In this document: positions 23,062 to 34,960 of the stretch, piece after piece | How the letters are laid out: every line of letters begins with the position of its first letter | Numbering within the stretch: the stretch's first letter is position 1 | Assembly: GCA_961205875.1 (NCBI GenBank) | Contig: OY540810.1 | Location: 35,030,001-35,094,000 of the forward strand | DNA from: Sialis fuliginosa | Lineage: Eukaryota > Arthropoda > Insecta > Megaloptera > Sialidae | Length of the DNA stretch: 64,000 nt | Reading direction: 5' to 3' | Made by a program: the position numbers and the translations under genes | Notes under the pieces: model-generated | The model's input: the letters and a program-made list of their open reading frames with translations, nothing else | Told to the model about the DNA's origin: nothing | Databases searched by the model: none

Positions 23062-23984
23062 TGGAGTTCCACGCGTATTACGACTTTTTGTTTGGAGAAC
23101 TTTGTGACTGAGATTCCGATTTATTTATTAATCTCTTCAGGTCCCCTCACGGTAGATGTTTTCAGATTTATAACACGAAAGTGTTGGATAATTGGTTATA
23201 AAATCAATGCTCTTTGAGTTTATGTGTACATAGATAAGTCGAGTGTTTCCTTTGATATTTTATGAACAGTAACTTTCTTGTGTATCTGTATAATAATCAA
23301 CTCAAATTCTTTCAGTAATGAATAAATTTATATTAAAATTTAGTAGATATTATATACCAATTTATTTGAAAAAAAAAGTTTACTGATCAATATTATTAAA
23401 TAATAAAATGAGAGGTCTATATAAAAAATTGAATCTTCTACAATTTTAGTTTTTAAATAGTTATATCTAATAAATAAAAAATATATTTGTATTGAATACT
23501 AAAAATGAAATTAACTTTCAAAATAACATCAAACGAAATATTAACATTGCCTTCATTTTCATTGCATTCAAAACGAAAAGAGACAGACACACAGAAATAG
23601 ACACAAACACACACACACACATTTGTAACTACAGAGCCAAGCACAAACAAATTTATTAGTATCAATTCATGCGAAATTTTCAAATTAATGTAGCGAATTT
23701 AATACAGCAGGTTTACCAAAGGTGTTTTTATTCTAATACAGTGACGCTTTATAAACAATTTCATTATCAATTAATTATATGGTTTCTATGAAATATGTAT
23801 GTACACAAACATAGTGCGTTAAAATATCGATAAATGTATACAGTTGAATAAACTTCAACATCTGCTAATATAGTAAACCCTCTTGTGTTTATAATAATTC
23901 AATTCTATATTATTGCATCTATCAAATAATGCTGGAATTTTTATATCATGATTTTTAATAATTATTAAATAAGTTATCTCTATA
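23062..23984. other. non-coding sequence with CA microsatellite
   Basis: The first 100 bases (23062-23160) continue the GC-richer island and include a CAG|GT-like string at 23137-23142 (CTTCAGGTCCCC). A (CA)n tract lies at 23605-23622. The 76-codon minus ORF at 23453-23683 spans the microsatellite and is not a gene. Confidence 0.4.
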
Positions 23985-24508
23985 AGGTACTAGCATCAGT
24001 TATGGCCGCTATAAGAGCAAGGTTTACTGTTGAACTCATGTTACTAATAAAACAAGTAACTCTTTATTTAATCAATTTAATTACCAAAATCCACAAATAT
24101 AGTTTGTTTTTTTAAATTAGAGCTTTTTATTTTGTTTGTTTTTTATCCAATAATGGATAAAGTAAAACCAGTAATGAGCACGTAGTAATGGACACTTGCT
24201 AATGATTACAAAATGATAAGTACTACGACACAAAAGATATAAAATCGTCAAATTTGAAACAATGTAAAGCAGTTCCTATGATAATATAATAATTAATAAA
24301 TAAATTATACTAATAATTAGTTTAAATGTCCACCATTTTGACACCTATTGGCCGATTGTCATCAAATCACGCTGTAAGACAGTTAAATGTATATAGATTA
24401 ATATTCAGAAATGGTAGTAATCAAATATCAACAAATATTTCTAATTCAGTACACTTAATTAAAAAATAGCCATTAATGGGGTCACATCCAATACTGGTGC
24501 CAGTACCT
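23985..24508 (+). mobile_element. TA-flanked MITE family T1, full copy A
   Basis: Ends are inverted repeats: AGGTACTAGCATCAGT at the left and ACTGGTGCCAGTACCT at the right (consensus AGGTACTGGCACCAGT). TA lies on both sides (23983-23984 and 24509-24510), as for Tc1/mariner-type insertion. The 524-bp body contains ATGAGCACGTAGTAATGGAC and ACCTATTGGCCGATTGTCAT and no functional ORF; the short ORF in the opposite direction in sister copies is not kept. Related copies are at 27889, 34961, 44866, 53262 and a fragment at 26827. Confidence 0.8.
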
Positions 24509-24510
24509 TA

Positions 24511-24725
24511 TATAATGTTCGTTTATATGAGGCTTATAGACTTGGGAATTACTGAACCGATTTCAATGCGATTTTCACCAATAGCTAGATAATTTATCTG
24601 TGCATGTTCTTGGCTATTAATATTTTATGAAAACTTAATTGTAAGATTTAATATAAAAAAAAAATCTTTATCAAGTCGTGTTTTGTTTCTATGATGTTAC
24701 AGCATACACCTGTCATTTACATACT
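24511..24725 (+). mobile_element. Helitron-like 5' fragment
   Basis: Begins TATAATGTTCGTTTATATGA directly after the MITE and continues with GGGAATTACTGAACCGATTT, CAATGCG, AGATAATTTATCTGTGCATG and TTTCTATGATGTTACAGCAT, matching the 5' parts of the elements at 13246 and (inverted) 7846. The CACCGGGTCC 3' end is missing, so it is a truncated copy. Confidence 0.6.
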
Positions 24726-26469
24726 TTTCTACGTATTTAAAAATTAATAATTCAATAATGAAATTAAACACCCTGACAAAATTTTTATAACTACTTAAAT
24801 AATGCTTTAAGATAAAGCTATTTATTAGAAGTAATTTTTTAGCATATAAATTATGAATTAGACTACACAAAAAGTAATTTCCACAGTAAATTAGATACGG
24901 AAAACGTAATAAAGTTTAAATGCGTCCGAAGAAAATTTATCTGAATGAAGTAGGAAGCGATTTATTTATATAACCGTATATAAATTAACTTCCTTTGTAT
25001 TCTCAAACAAATAACGCGTCTTAACTTAATCAATATTTGTGTAGAAATATACATGTTTCAATTCTTGTCAGATATAAATATAAATATTGTTTCTTATAGT
25101 ACTTATACTTTTCATTCATTTGTGAAGATTTTGTTTTAAAGTAGTTTAGAATTTGATATCCAGACGTTAAATCGACCAAGAGAAAAAATATATATTACAA
25201 TACATCATTTTTAGAAATAATAAAAAATAAAATAAAATATCCATTTTTTCTATGACATACTTGCCCTGATATAAGGGTTTAAATTATTTTGATACTGAAC
25301 AGTTACAGGAACTAAACAGTAAAGATAGACTTTAAAACTTTGATAAAATATATATTAAAATTTATTCTTAAAATAGTTATAAAGTATAACATTAGGTATA
25401 ATATAAACTTGCTACTTATATAAATTCTGTCACCTAAATTTGTTAAAATTTTCTACCTTCTACAAAAATGTGTCATTTTTTTGCACATATCACAGAGTTG
25501 ATTAACGCAAATGGATGGTGAACGTTGATGTATGTATATAAAAACCAATACACAAAAACAGGACTACAAATGCGAAAGTTCTGTAAGCAATTATTGTGTT
25601 TTAAACTATTAAGGTTTGAAGTATAATTACCAGCATGTTAATATTATTTTTAAAATTATCTACTAGCGTTATACTAGTATAAGTGAGTAAGTATATATAA
25701 TTGATTAAACATTTTAAAAAAAATTTACGGTATACAAGAAAACAGAATTTTAAAACTAAAAAAATAGAAAAACTCATCGTATCACAATAGGCATGATTCC
25801 AGTAACAAAGTATCACTGAAATTATGATTTTAAATAATGAAATAAGTTAGAAAGATTCTAAATAAATGTATTTATTTTTATATTAATAGCGAGATTAATA
25901 TAATTTTTGTTAAAATAAAAACGCAAAATACAGCAATCCGCCATGTTTGATAAAACACCAGTCAGAGTGGGTGACGTCACGGCTACGTAAACGTCATTTT
26001 TGTTTCATTAATATCTGCACTGTTTATAAATTATTTTGTGGTTTTAAATTATCAATTTGCTCAGTTTTGTGTTACCAAAAGTAAAACCGAGAAACATTAG
26101 CGATGGAACAAGGATTTATTATAGTTGACAAGGAGTGTTTACATAGGCGTGACGTCAAAAATGCGCCATGACACCTGCGAGCGTTTTGGCGTCAAATTCA
26201 AAATTAGTTTTAAAAGGGTCAATTTTTGTGATTAAACCTTTATTTTCTGCAGAAATAAGCATTTTTTTGGAAATAAGAGACACGTAAGATCATCATAAAA
26301 TAGTTTTAAAAAATTAGGCATCATGCCTATTAGCTTGGTTTCAAAATTGTCGATTTTAGATCTCTAAGTAAAGTCTTTAGAAGCGGTAACATCCTGTATA
26401 TTGTATTATTGTACTACATATGAACGTTACAGGCTTCCACACTAATAGTTGTTATGATAATACAATTAA
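24726..26469. other. AT-rich sequence, no gene
   Basis: Unremarkable, except that 25940-26170 has higher complexity (GTGACGTCACGGCTACGTAA around 25971-25990, a CRE/AP-1-like TGACGTCA core, and CATAGGCGTGACGTCAAAAA around 26143). The 71-codon minus ORF at 25601-25816 is judged chance. Confidence 0.4.
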
Positions 26470-26660
26470 ATGTAAAAACACACACAGCTTGAGCAAATGA
26501 CTCGCATATAATAACAGCCACCTAATTGTGTTGCAGCACGAATAACAAACAGACAATTTATCTGCCGGAATATAACGAGTTTATCAGTAATTGAATAACC
26601 ACAATTTGCGTAAATTCATTATTCATTGGATGCTACGTTTGTGCGTAGATAAAATCCGTA
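26470..26660. other. higher-complexity island, candidate conserved non-coding DNA
   Basis: Contains CTTGAGCAAATGACTCGCAT, CACCTAATTGTGTTGCAGCA and ATTGAATAACCACAATTTGC without ORF or repeat symmetry. Homeodomain- and AP-1-like cores suggest, but do not show, regulatory DNA. Confidence 0.25.
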
Positions 26661-26826
26661 TTAAATAGAGTAATAAAGTAAAACAAATAACACATTGTTC
26701 TAAGGTTTTGTTATTCAGAATATTCTATGAATTCATCTTAAAAATAACAGATATAATAATTATTTTATTGGAATTATTGTATAATAATATATGGTTACAA
26801 AACGAGTTAAAAATCTTAATTTAAAG

Positions 26827-26905
26827 GCTAATGTACTGGCACCAGTCTTGGATATGACCCCAGTAATGACTATTTTTTAATTAAATGTACTGAATTAGAA
26901 TTATT
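26827..26905 (-). repeat. fragment of MITE family T1
   Basis: Reads AATGTACTGGCACCAGTCTT then GACCCCAGTAATGAC and TTTTAATTAAATGTACTGAA, the terminal 80 bp of family T1 in the orientation opposite to copy A. It breaks off before the AT-rich tract that precedes the foldback at 26946. Confidence 0.7.
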
Positions 26906-26945
26906 TGATGATATATATAATGATATTATTATATATATTATTATA

Positions 26946-27867
26946 CAGGGTGGCGCAACGAAAACGAAACGGTCGCGTTTTTGGTCAGTTAAAATAGGAT
27001 TTTGAAAAAACGCTCGGACACGTCAATTTTGCTTTCAAGGGGGACATCTTTTTCAATAAAATTTTTGCAAGAATCTTTTCAACCCTCTGCGCTATGAGCA
27101 CAACCCTTAAAATTTTTAATAGCATGATAGGGTAAGTGATACCTCATTTGAAAGGTTTTTTCATTCTAAACAAGGTACTTTTTGTTTTTTTTTCAAATCT
27201 ATTTAATTTTAGTCAAGTTATTTACACTTTTAATTCCATGAATGCATTTATTTTCTGATCAACAAAACAAACATTCAAAACTAAAATTCAAAACAAAGTA
27301 GGCTTATTATCGAGGAATGTCGCCAACTAACGTTTCAACAAGTAAGAAATAATTTTGAAGATAACTTGTATTTTTGTATGAAAGCTAGCGGAGCTCAATT
27401 TCAACATTTATTGAATTTATTAATGTTTTGGATGTTAGTAAATTTTTGTGAATTATCTGATAAGAAAATAAGCCTACTTTGTTTTGAATTTTAGTTCTGA
27501 ATGTTTTTTGTTAGTCAGAAAATAAATGCATTCATGGAATTAAAAATGTAAAGAACATGACTAAAATTAAACAGATTTGAAAAAAAACAAAAAGCACCTT
27601 GTTAAGAATGAAAAAACCTTTCAAATGAGGTATCACTAAAATTAAACAGATTTGAAAAAAAACAAAAAGCACCTTGTTTAGAATGAAAAAACCTTTCAAA
27701 TGAGGTATCACTTACCCTATCATGCTATTTAAAATTTTAAGGATTGTGTTCATAGCGCAGAGGGTTGAAAAGATTCTTGCAAAAATTTTATTGAAAAAGA
27801 TGTCCCCCTTGAAAGCAAAATCGACGTGTCCGAGCGTTTTTTCAAAATCCTATTTTAACTGACCCTG
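26946..27867. mobile_element. foldback element, family F2, second member
   Basis: Begins CAGGGTGGCGCAACG and ends ACTGACCCTG, with TA on both sides. Two arms of about 400 bp are inverted copies: TTGAAAAAACGCTCGGACAC, GGGGGACATCTTTTTCAATA and CAAAACAAAGTAGGCTTATT each appear inverted in the right arm (27458 onward). The right tip lacks about 35 bp (GGCGCAACGAAAACG...TTTTTGG) found in the left tip. The right arm also holds a 75-bp tandem duplication. The ACGCTCGGACnCGTC core is shared with 11776-12597. A 14-bp direct repeat TATAATGATATTAT lies at 26916-26929 and 27868-27881, though AT-rich. Confidence 0.85.
27561..27710 (+). repeat. 75-bp tandem duplication in the right arm
   Basis: CTAAAATTAAACAGATTTGA starts at 27561 and again at 27636; both units run through CCTTTCAAATGAGGTATCAC with one single-base difference (GTTAAG versus GTTTAG). 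The left arm has one such unit, so the duplication postdates formation of the palindrome. Confidence 0.9.
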
Positions 27868-27888
27868 TATAATGATATTATATGTATA

Positions 27889-28395
27889 AGGTAGTGACAC
27901 CTGCCTTAGCAAGGACCCCAGTAATGGCAAATTTTTAATTAAATGTACTGAATAAGAAATATGTGTTGATATTTGATTACTACCATTTCTGAATATTAAT
28001 CTATATACATTTAACTGTCTTACAACGTGATTTGATGACAATCGGCCAATAAGTGTCAAAATGGTGGACATTTAAACTAATTATTAGTATAATTTATTTA
28101 TTAATTATTATCTATATTATCATAGCAACGATTCTTTCTTTTATATCTTTTCGTCGTAGTACTACGTGCTCATTACTGGTTTTAATTTATCCATTAGTGG
28201 AGAAAAAACATAAACAAAATAAAAGGCTCTAATTTAAAAAAAAACTATATTTGTAGATTTTGGTAATTAAAATGATTAAATAAAGAGTTACTTGTTTTAT
28301 TAGTAACATGAGTTCATGAGAATTACAAAAAGAAGCCCGTCAATCACAAAAACAGTCAACTTTGTTCTTATAGCGGCCATAATTGGTGCCAGAGC
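27889..28395 (-). mobile_element. TA-flanked MITE family T1, copy B (inverted)
   Basis: Begins AGGTAGTGACACCTGCCTTA after TA and continues with GACCCCAGTAATGGC, GACAATCGGCCAATAAGTGT and TAGCGGCCATAATTGGTGCC at its far end, where the terminal AGTACCT has decayed. Inverted relative to copy A. The 73-codon ORF at 27850-28071 reads this repeat and is not a gene. Confidence 0.75.
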
Positions 28396-29269
28396 CAAGC
28401 AGCAAATAGTAGATATTTATTACAGAGAATAATATTATATTTATATATATACTTGTAAATAGACGATGAAGTATCTATCAAAAATAAAAAAAGCAAATTA
28501 ATTTTAAAGAGATTGTTAATTATAAAAAATCAATTCAGTTACATACAAAAGCAAAGACATAAAATAAAAATGCATTGTCGAAAAATAAAATAAATCCATT
28601 TAGCCATTTGCAATGCATTTTTCGTTTTATATATTTAAAAGCTATAAAACGAAATTGAAAATTTATTCATTAGATTTGAGAATACACCACTGTAAATTGA
28701 TTACAGATAAATCTGTTAAATTTATTGTTATCCATGAAATACTAAAATGTATTTAATTAATAGATGGATTGGTTATTTAAAATTCTGTTTTACAAATATC
28801 TGTAAACATCATATTTTATCCGATACACCAGTTAGATACTTTGTAATCATAATTTAATAGATTTATCAATAATCGATTACAAAAATTACTGCTGCATACT
28901 ATTTATTTTTATTTTGTTTCAAGCTTTCAAAATATTTAAATAATTTACTTTTACTACGTATGTTAAAACTATTTACATATGTATAATGACAAATTATAAA
29001 TATATGATACAAACATACTTATTTCTTCTGAATTTCAAAATATTACTGACAAAGGCAATCTCAAATAAAATCGCTTATGTATTTTTTAATCAAATCAAGC
29101 AATAACAGATTTATTATTATTATTAATTTGTTTTGACTAAACTCGATAACTACAAAACCGATATTTTCACAGTTCTGTTTGACCATGTCTTTATTTGGAG
29201 CAATCCGTGTTTTAGCCTTAATATATTAGAATTTTTTCGTATACAACAAAAAATATTGAATAACATATT
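28396..29269. other. AT-rich sequence, nothing recognised
   Basis: No ORF, symmetry or repeat copy found. Confidence 0.45.
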
Positions 29270-29515
29270 ACCCACCTTTTCCGAATAAAGTAGGTTTCTG
29301 TCCCGGTTCTTCCATCAAGGGAGTCTTTTAGTTCGTAACTCCCAGAATTTTCTAATTCCGAACTCATTCAGCTTTCTGAACATCTTTTGTGAGAAGCTGT
29401 ACTGTGATTGCCCGCCCTTCCCCACGCTAAATCCCTAATTCCCGGCTCTGTTACAGGTACGAGTTTCCTTGCACAAGATGCGTCGGATGTTTATTAACAC
29501 GTTGCATGCCATTGA
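29270..29515. other. GC-richer island, candidate conserved non-coding DNA or exon
   Basis: About 45% GC, with CCCGGTTCTTCCATCAAGGG, a C-rich stretch GCCCGCCCTTCCCCACGC and a donor-like ACAG|GTACGAGT at 29453-29464. No frame stays open for more than about 30 codons. Possibly an untranslated exon or regulatory island. Confidence 0.25.
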
Positions 29516-29647
29516 CAAGACTTTTTTTTATTTATAGTTAATACCATTTGTTAAAAAATATATTTGAAATGTTTTGAAAAATTGTAAATTATTATTTGTA
29601 ACATAAAACAGTTTTCCTGCGTGCATGTCGATATTATATTATATTAG

Positions 29648-29690
29648 CTGATAAGACCCGGTGTTATCCGGGAATTAAAAAATATATAAA
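29648..29690 (-). repeat. decayed Helitron-like 3' end
   Basis: GCTGATAAGACCCGGTGTTA followed by TCCGGGAATT matches the terminal hairpin region of the elements at 7084 (inverted) and 37453, but the CTAG tip is degraded and no further body can be followed. Confidence 0.4.
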
Positions 29691-31229
29691 TATCCGCTAC
29701 TATAGAGAAATATCAACTCTACATATTTATTTTACACAATAATTATCTTTGGAATAAAAAATATACAAATTATAAAATTGATAATTTTACTTGTTCAAAT
29801 AGTATTAGGTACTATTACTTTTATCATAATTATACATTAACGAGGTTATTCTAGTAATTATGAGTCATATGTAGGTATATAATAGAAAATTAATGTAAGC
29901 ATGAAAAAGTTTATATTTGATGTACTTACACAAAATTTAATAGTGCATTGAGATCATGTTATGATTTTTTTTGTTTATAATACGTTTGATTAGTTAAAAA
30001 AAGTTAGTAAATGATGCTCTCAATCGCTCATTTGACTCTTGTACCAAAGTGGTACCAACCTAAATTTTTCCGTCAAAAATATTTTTTTATTTTAATTTTC
30101 TATTTAAGTTCTTTAAGACAACTCTATATCACTACACAGTGTGGTTTACACTTGCATACACATACAAATAAATATTGAACAAACTTATAACTCTTATTCG
30201 ATTTTAGTAATAATTATTTGTGATTCGCTATTACCAAATATTACTACAAAAAAACTATGAGGTAAAAATATTTATAACTTTGTTGATATGACGGCAAAAG
30301 TATATTTTTTCTATATAAAGCATTGTTTTCCTATATGCGCTTTGTTTCCCTATATTGACCATACTAAAATAACATTTTTCAAAATTTAATATTTTCATAA
30401 CGACGTGGTAAATATTAAAAAAATTGAATTTAAATTTCAATAATATTAATCTATCATATAAAACAATAGAATTTAATCTTGGATTTGGTTCATAGAACAA
30501 CCTCCTTAATAATTTATTATAATAAATAAAATATTAAAATATTCAATATTTAAAAAAAGAACTACTTTTAGTATAAATTGACAAAAATTAATTTCTCTGT
30601 ACTTGCGAATAATTCCGTATCTAAGCTGTACAATTTATTCTGTAGCATTTTCATGTAACAAAATTTTCATAAATACTTCATGTGTGGCAGCAGACGTGAT
30701 AACCAGGCTTAAACCTAATTTAGTCACCGGAGTTTTTACTGCAAACTGCTTTCGCCACAGGTAAATCTTTTGTGCTGTGTTTTTTTTCTTTTTTCATGGA
30801 TCGGTTCGTTTATTTTTGATTACGATACAATTTGTTTTCGTTTGTTGCGGAACGATGACAGATACCTGATACGTATTTGATCGGATTTTGCATGACTTTA
30901 AAATAATTCTCAACGAATTAATTTAAGTATATTACTCACTTTGTTTATATACTACGTATTTGTGTTTGTTTTTATTATATTACCTACCAATTGTATTATA
31001 ATTCATCTGAATTATTTGGGTTTAAAATCGGCTCTGACGATATATGTATATTTTAAGATAATGAAAGCATTGATTTATATATTACAATATGTAACGAAAT
31101 GTAAAATATAAGGTACAAATAAAATGCAGCTAGAAATCAAGCAATATTATGTATTTAATAGATTTATGCGATATTATATTGTTATTTTTAATTATTTAAG
31201 TGTACTAAAGACACATAGAAAGTATACCA
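29691..31229. other. AT-rich sequence with one complex patch, no gene
   Basis: The patch at 30665-30860 (GTGTGGCAGCAGACGTGATA, TTTCGCCACAGGTAAATC, GCGGAACGATGACAGATACC) is GC-richer and includes a donor-like CACAG|GTAAAT at 30756-30766, but no open frame. The 81-codon minus ORF 30255-30500 is unrecognised. Confidence 0.4.
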
Positions 31230-31607
31230 ATGTTTCTCAACCGAGATTCCGCGAAAATTTATAATAATTTTATTGTGGTAATTATTATCTGTGTTCGTTC
31301 TTTTATTAATGATATAGGTTATATGTTTATTTGTTTTGTGTATACAGATATGTATATTTCTCCACCACACAGAGTCACCCGATCACAAACGAGAGTTATG
31401 CAACCTACCACAGCCACCGCCGACATACAGACATCGACACTCGAACAAAATCAACAAATACGTAATTCTCCATCACACCGAGTCGCCAGATCACAAACCA
31501 GAGTTATGCAACGCACTACAGACTGCATAAACACCATTACTACGGTTACGACTGACGTCACCAACACAACATGTGATACTATACCGACCAATCAGAACAC
31601 CGGGTGA
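31230..31607 (+). CDS. hypothetical protein with duplicated TRSQTR motif; possible retroelement remnant
   Basis: A 125-codon ORF. Residues 1-42 are hydrophobic and AT-driven and may not be real coding sequence. From about residue 43 composition changes to coding-like, Thr/Gln/Arg-rich sequence with a 36-residue tandem repeat: SPPHRVTRSQTRVMQ (from residue 44) and SPSHRVARSQTRVMQ (from residue 80), then a Thr-rich tail to TNQNTG. At DNA level the repeat has a 108-bp period (31359 and 31467) that keeps frame, and both units keep RSQTRVMQ, which argues for past coding. Short R-S/T-R-rich tails of this kind occur near the ends of some retroelement polyproteins, which is my best guess but a weak one. 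Downstream sequence 31640-31720 contains TCGATCGAAACGTCG, resembling the CGAAACGTTGG box of the hairpin family. No domain recognised. Confidence 0.4.
   Translation: MFLNRDSAKIYNNFIVVIIICVRSFINDIGYMFICFVYTDMYISPPHRVTRSQTRVMQPTTATADIQTSTLEQNQQIRNSPSHRVARSQTRVMQRTTDCINTITTVTTDVTNTTCDTIPTNQNTG
31359..31518 (+). repeat. two-unit in-frame tandem repeat, period 108 bp
   Basis: Unit starts TCTCCACCACACAGAGTCAC at 31359 and TCTCCATCACACCGAGTCGC at 31467; conserved core GAGTTATGCAAC in both. Differences are mostly single bases. Confidence 0.8.
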
Positions 31608-31904
31608 TTGGAATATAAACGAGAAAGAACGCACAGAACAGCAGTCACTAGCCAAACGAAGTTCAAAAAACTAAGTTCAGACCAGAAGATAGGATTCGAT
31701 CGAAACGTCGTTTCATTATTATAAAAGAGGATATTAATAATGCTATATAGAATATTTATGTAGGGGTGAAACACTGGAAAATAAAAATTATGGCTGGCAC
31801 ATGATAGGTTATGTTATTTAAAATTTCATTAACGTTTGATAGACACATTCTAGCAAAAAGTAAAACCAAAAAAATGCTACTTACTTGTGAATACTTCAAT
31901 GTAT

Positions 31905-32215
31905 TCTTGAAATTTCCACTCTTTTAGTTTATTTATAAGAAAATCATCCAACTTTAATTAATAAAGATTGTTGGACAACTTTCACTTCAAGGACACTGTG
32001 AATCGCATGCGTTACACAAATACAGCATGAATAGAGCTACAGCAGAGATATAATTATATGTCTCTCAAAGCTATATGAAAATATTACTATAGTAATATTT
32101 TCTGATTATCAGAAAAAAAAATAAGGTAGATACATCGTTATTCCTAGAGGTATGGTATTAAATCATGTTTCTGGTAGTATAAAAACCATTTACAATTTTC
32201 TCAGTGTACATATGA
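31905..32215 (+). repeat. dispersed repeat pair P1, copy 2
   Basis: Collinear with 22165-22405 but with an extra segment (about 32090-32150) that contains a small palindrome ATATTACTATAGTAATAT. Ends with AAATCATGTTTCTGGTAGTA and CATTTACAATTTTCTCAGTG as in copy 1. Confidence 0.65.
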
Positions 32216-34271
32216 CAAATTTTTCACAAATAAAAGTAATACATACACTGAATAGTTTACGTTATAGTGATTTGAAATTACTTTATTATATTTCATAGAC
32301 TATATGTACCTATTTACATACTTTTAGGATCTTCTACAAATTAAAATCTTATTGACATTAATTTTTTGAAATACCAGGCATTAACAAAATTAAATTGACT
32401 GTATTAATTAAATTTGTAACTCTTTAAACAAAAGTTATAATAATATAATTAATAATGAATGAATACTTTATACGACGCTTATAAAAACAGAAACAGTCCG
32501 TGCAGCTGTAGAACCATACTCACATTTATATAAATTTTCTATTTATACCTCTACATAAATAATTTACAAATATATGAATTCTGGTAACACTTCCTTACCC
32601 ATTTAAATTTCCAAACATATGTGCGAAAAGTTTTTAACTCAACATTTATATTATAAAAGGTTTTGACATCGGGTCAAATGTTCAGCTTTTAAATATTTAT
32701 CTATAGTTGATAAACAGGTTCTCATGGGTTAAGCGAATTTACATGTTTTGTGTGTTTCAGGGGGTATTATATGGAAACATGCTAAGTGTTTACAGTCTTG
32801 ATGATCGCTCAATATTACGACCAATTAGGGTTGTTTCACGGCTCTGATTGAAAATACATGTATGGGGTGAATGGGCGTGAATATATTCATCTCAATGTGG
32901 ATGTAAGATGCTCATATGTGAAATGGGGTTCCATTATGTTTGCTTAGGAGGAATTTGTCGTAAATGAATGAACATGTTCAGATGTTTATTTTTCAGTTCA
33001 TTGGAAATTTATGCATGTATTTTGAACACATTTTCGGTAATATGAACATTTAAATAGATAAAAATTAATCATTCAACAGAAACAGTACTCTCTAAAACTG
33101 AATTAGTGAGAAATTCATAGTGAAATTTCACTAATTTAAATAGTTAAAAGTATACCACTATTAATTTGTGAAGCTATGGCAGAATCTAAGGTTTTTATTT
33201 TATATAAATATAAAATATTATTTTATATAATATAAAAACTTGAGCAATCTAAAAAAACTCATTCATTATTTAATAAACATACATAAATATAAAATAATTA
33301 CGCATGGTTATTATATATATATTATTTTATCTTTTAATCATTAATAACCTAACTTCAATGTTAGTTATGAATATGAAAATTATCATAGGCTAATTTATGA
33401 AAGAATCAAAATTAATGAAAAATGTTTATTACAAACACTAAAAATGAATTGTGAATAGATTTTTCGAGGTTTGTATTACCTGATTTTTGTTAATAACTCA
33501 CTCAAAGCAGTTGATTCTTATACGTTGATAAATCTAAGTAAGAATAAATGCTGTAATAGCGCTACTTTCGATTCGAAATCACTATTCTTTTAGTGAAATT
33601 TAAAGTGACTAATTGAATTAGTGAAATAATTACTAATTAAAAGATAGTATCAGCTATATGAATAAGGCATACCTACAATGTTAAAGAGTAGAAAGTACCT
33701 ACTTTGCATTAAATGAAAACTTAAAAGTAGCAAATATAGCGGTATAATTTGTTCAAAATTTACTTGATTCTAGTTTAATTTAAAGTTGTTATTTCCTTGG
33801 GAGTAATCACATGGGGTTCTTAAAAGTCAACTCACTGATAAAACAATTATCTAAATAAATTTAATATGTACCTTTATTTCTAACATTAAAACATGAATGT
33901 ACGTATGTATTAAGACATCCAGTCATTATAAACATTTATCAGCTTTGTAGAAATCAACGATCTAATTGTAAGAGGATTATTATAATGTAAGATGTATGTA
34001 CATATATTGAAAAAAGTTAGGAAATAAAAATTCATATACAAGTTTAATTCTAAAACAATTTAAGTACTTCTACCTATTTGAAATATGTGTTTTTTTCTTT
34101 TTTAAGCAATTTTTCATGTAAATTCAGGATTTGTATGTGATTGTATTTAAATTTTATAGTGTATTTGATTTTACAATATTTCCATTGTAATTTTATATTA
34201 AACTTACTGTAATAAGTGTGTCTGATTAGACAAAACACACCTATTAATAAATAAAATAAAATAAAAATAAA
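32216..34271. other. AT-rich sequence, no gene seen
   Basis: Slightly higher complexity at 32690-33000 (GTTCTCATGGGTTAAGCGAA, GGGGTTCCATTATG), otherwise AT-rich with no ORF above 60 codons and no repeat partner found. Confidence 0.45.
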
Positions 34272-34440
34272 ACCGACTTAAAACCCTAAAAACACTGAAA
34301 AGTATATAATAATTAAATTTAACAGTGTTGAAGTCAGTGCCAAGCCAGTAAAAAACTTTTTAAGAAAGAAAAAAAAAATTGAAAAGTATAAATTATTTTA
34401 TACTTTTCAATGTTTTTAGGATTCATTTTTTTCTTAAACG
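34272..34440. repeat. hairpin-bearing repeat, possible MITE remnant
   Basis: ATTGAAAAGTATAAA and its exact inverse TTTATACTTTTCAAT, separated by 4 bases (about 34378-34411), form a perfect 15-bp stem. Upstream a related CTGAAAAGTATATAAT and AACCGACTTAAAACCC suggest a longer degenerate repeat with GTGTTGAAGTC near 34326-34336. Confidence 0.5.
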
Positions 34441-34960
34441 ATTTTTTTTATTATTTTAAAAATAATTATTCATCTTATAAAACTTCCAAATATGTTTTCT
34501 TATTATTACATTTATTATTACATTTTTAAATAAGCTCTCCTTTCTGAGACACCTTGTGTCATTATAAGTCTGCCACTTTGGAAATATGTAAAAAATAAAC
34601 CCGCCATAAAATATTTATTATATCATTTCACTTTCTCAATACCATTTATATGAAAGATCAATTTCAATTATTGATCCAGCTTTGCTTACAAAAAATGGTA
34701 ACCTAATGAAAGCTTTTTACATCAGCGAACACGCTAGAGCTATAATAAATTCTACAGTCTTGAAATCAATATTGTACATAAATACACGTTTACTATCCTT
34801 ACTGTGTACGTGTATTAATACATAAAAACTTAATATGTTGAGCCCCAGATGCTACCTATAGATTTAAAAACACCACATATTAACCAAGCGAATCTTGATT
34901 TTTTTCTGAATTAAAAACAACTTAACAAAAATTATGTATAAAAACTAGATATTAAAATTA

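Noticed and set aside
23453..23683. ORF with CVCVCVYFCVSVSF as a cysteine-rich peptide
   Set aside because: The run is the translation of a (CA)n microsatellite.
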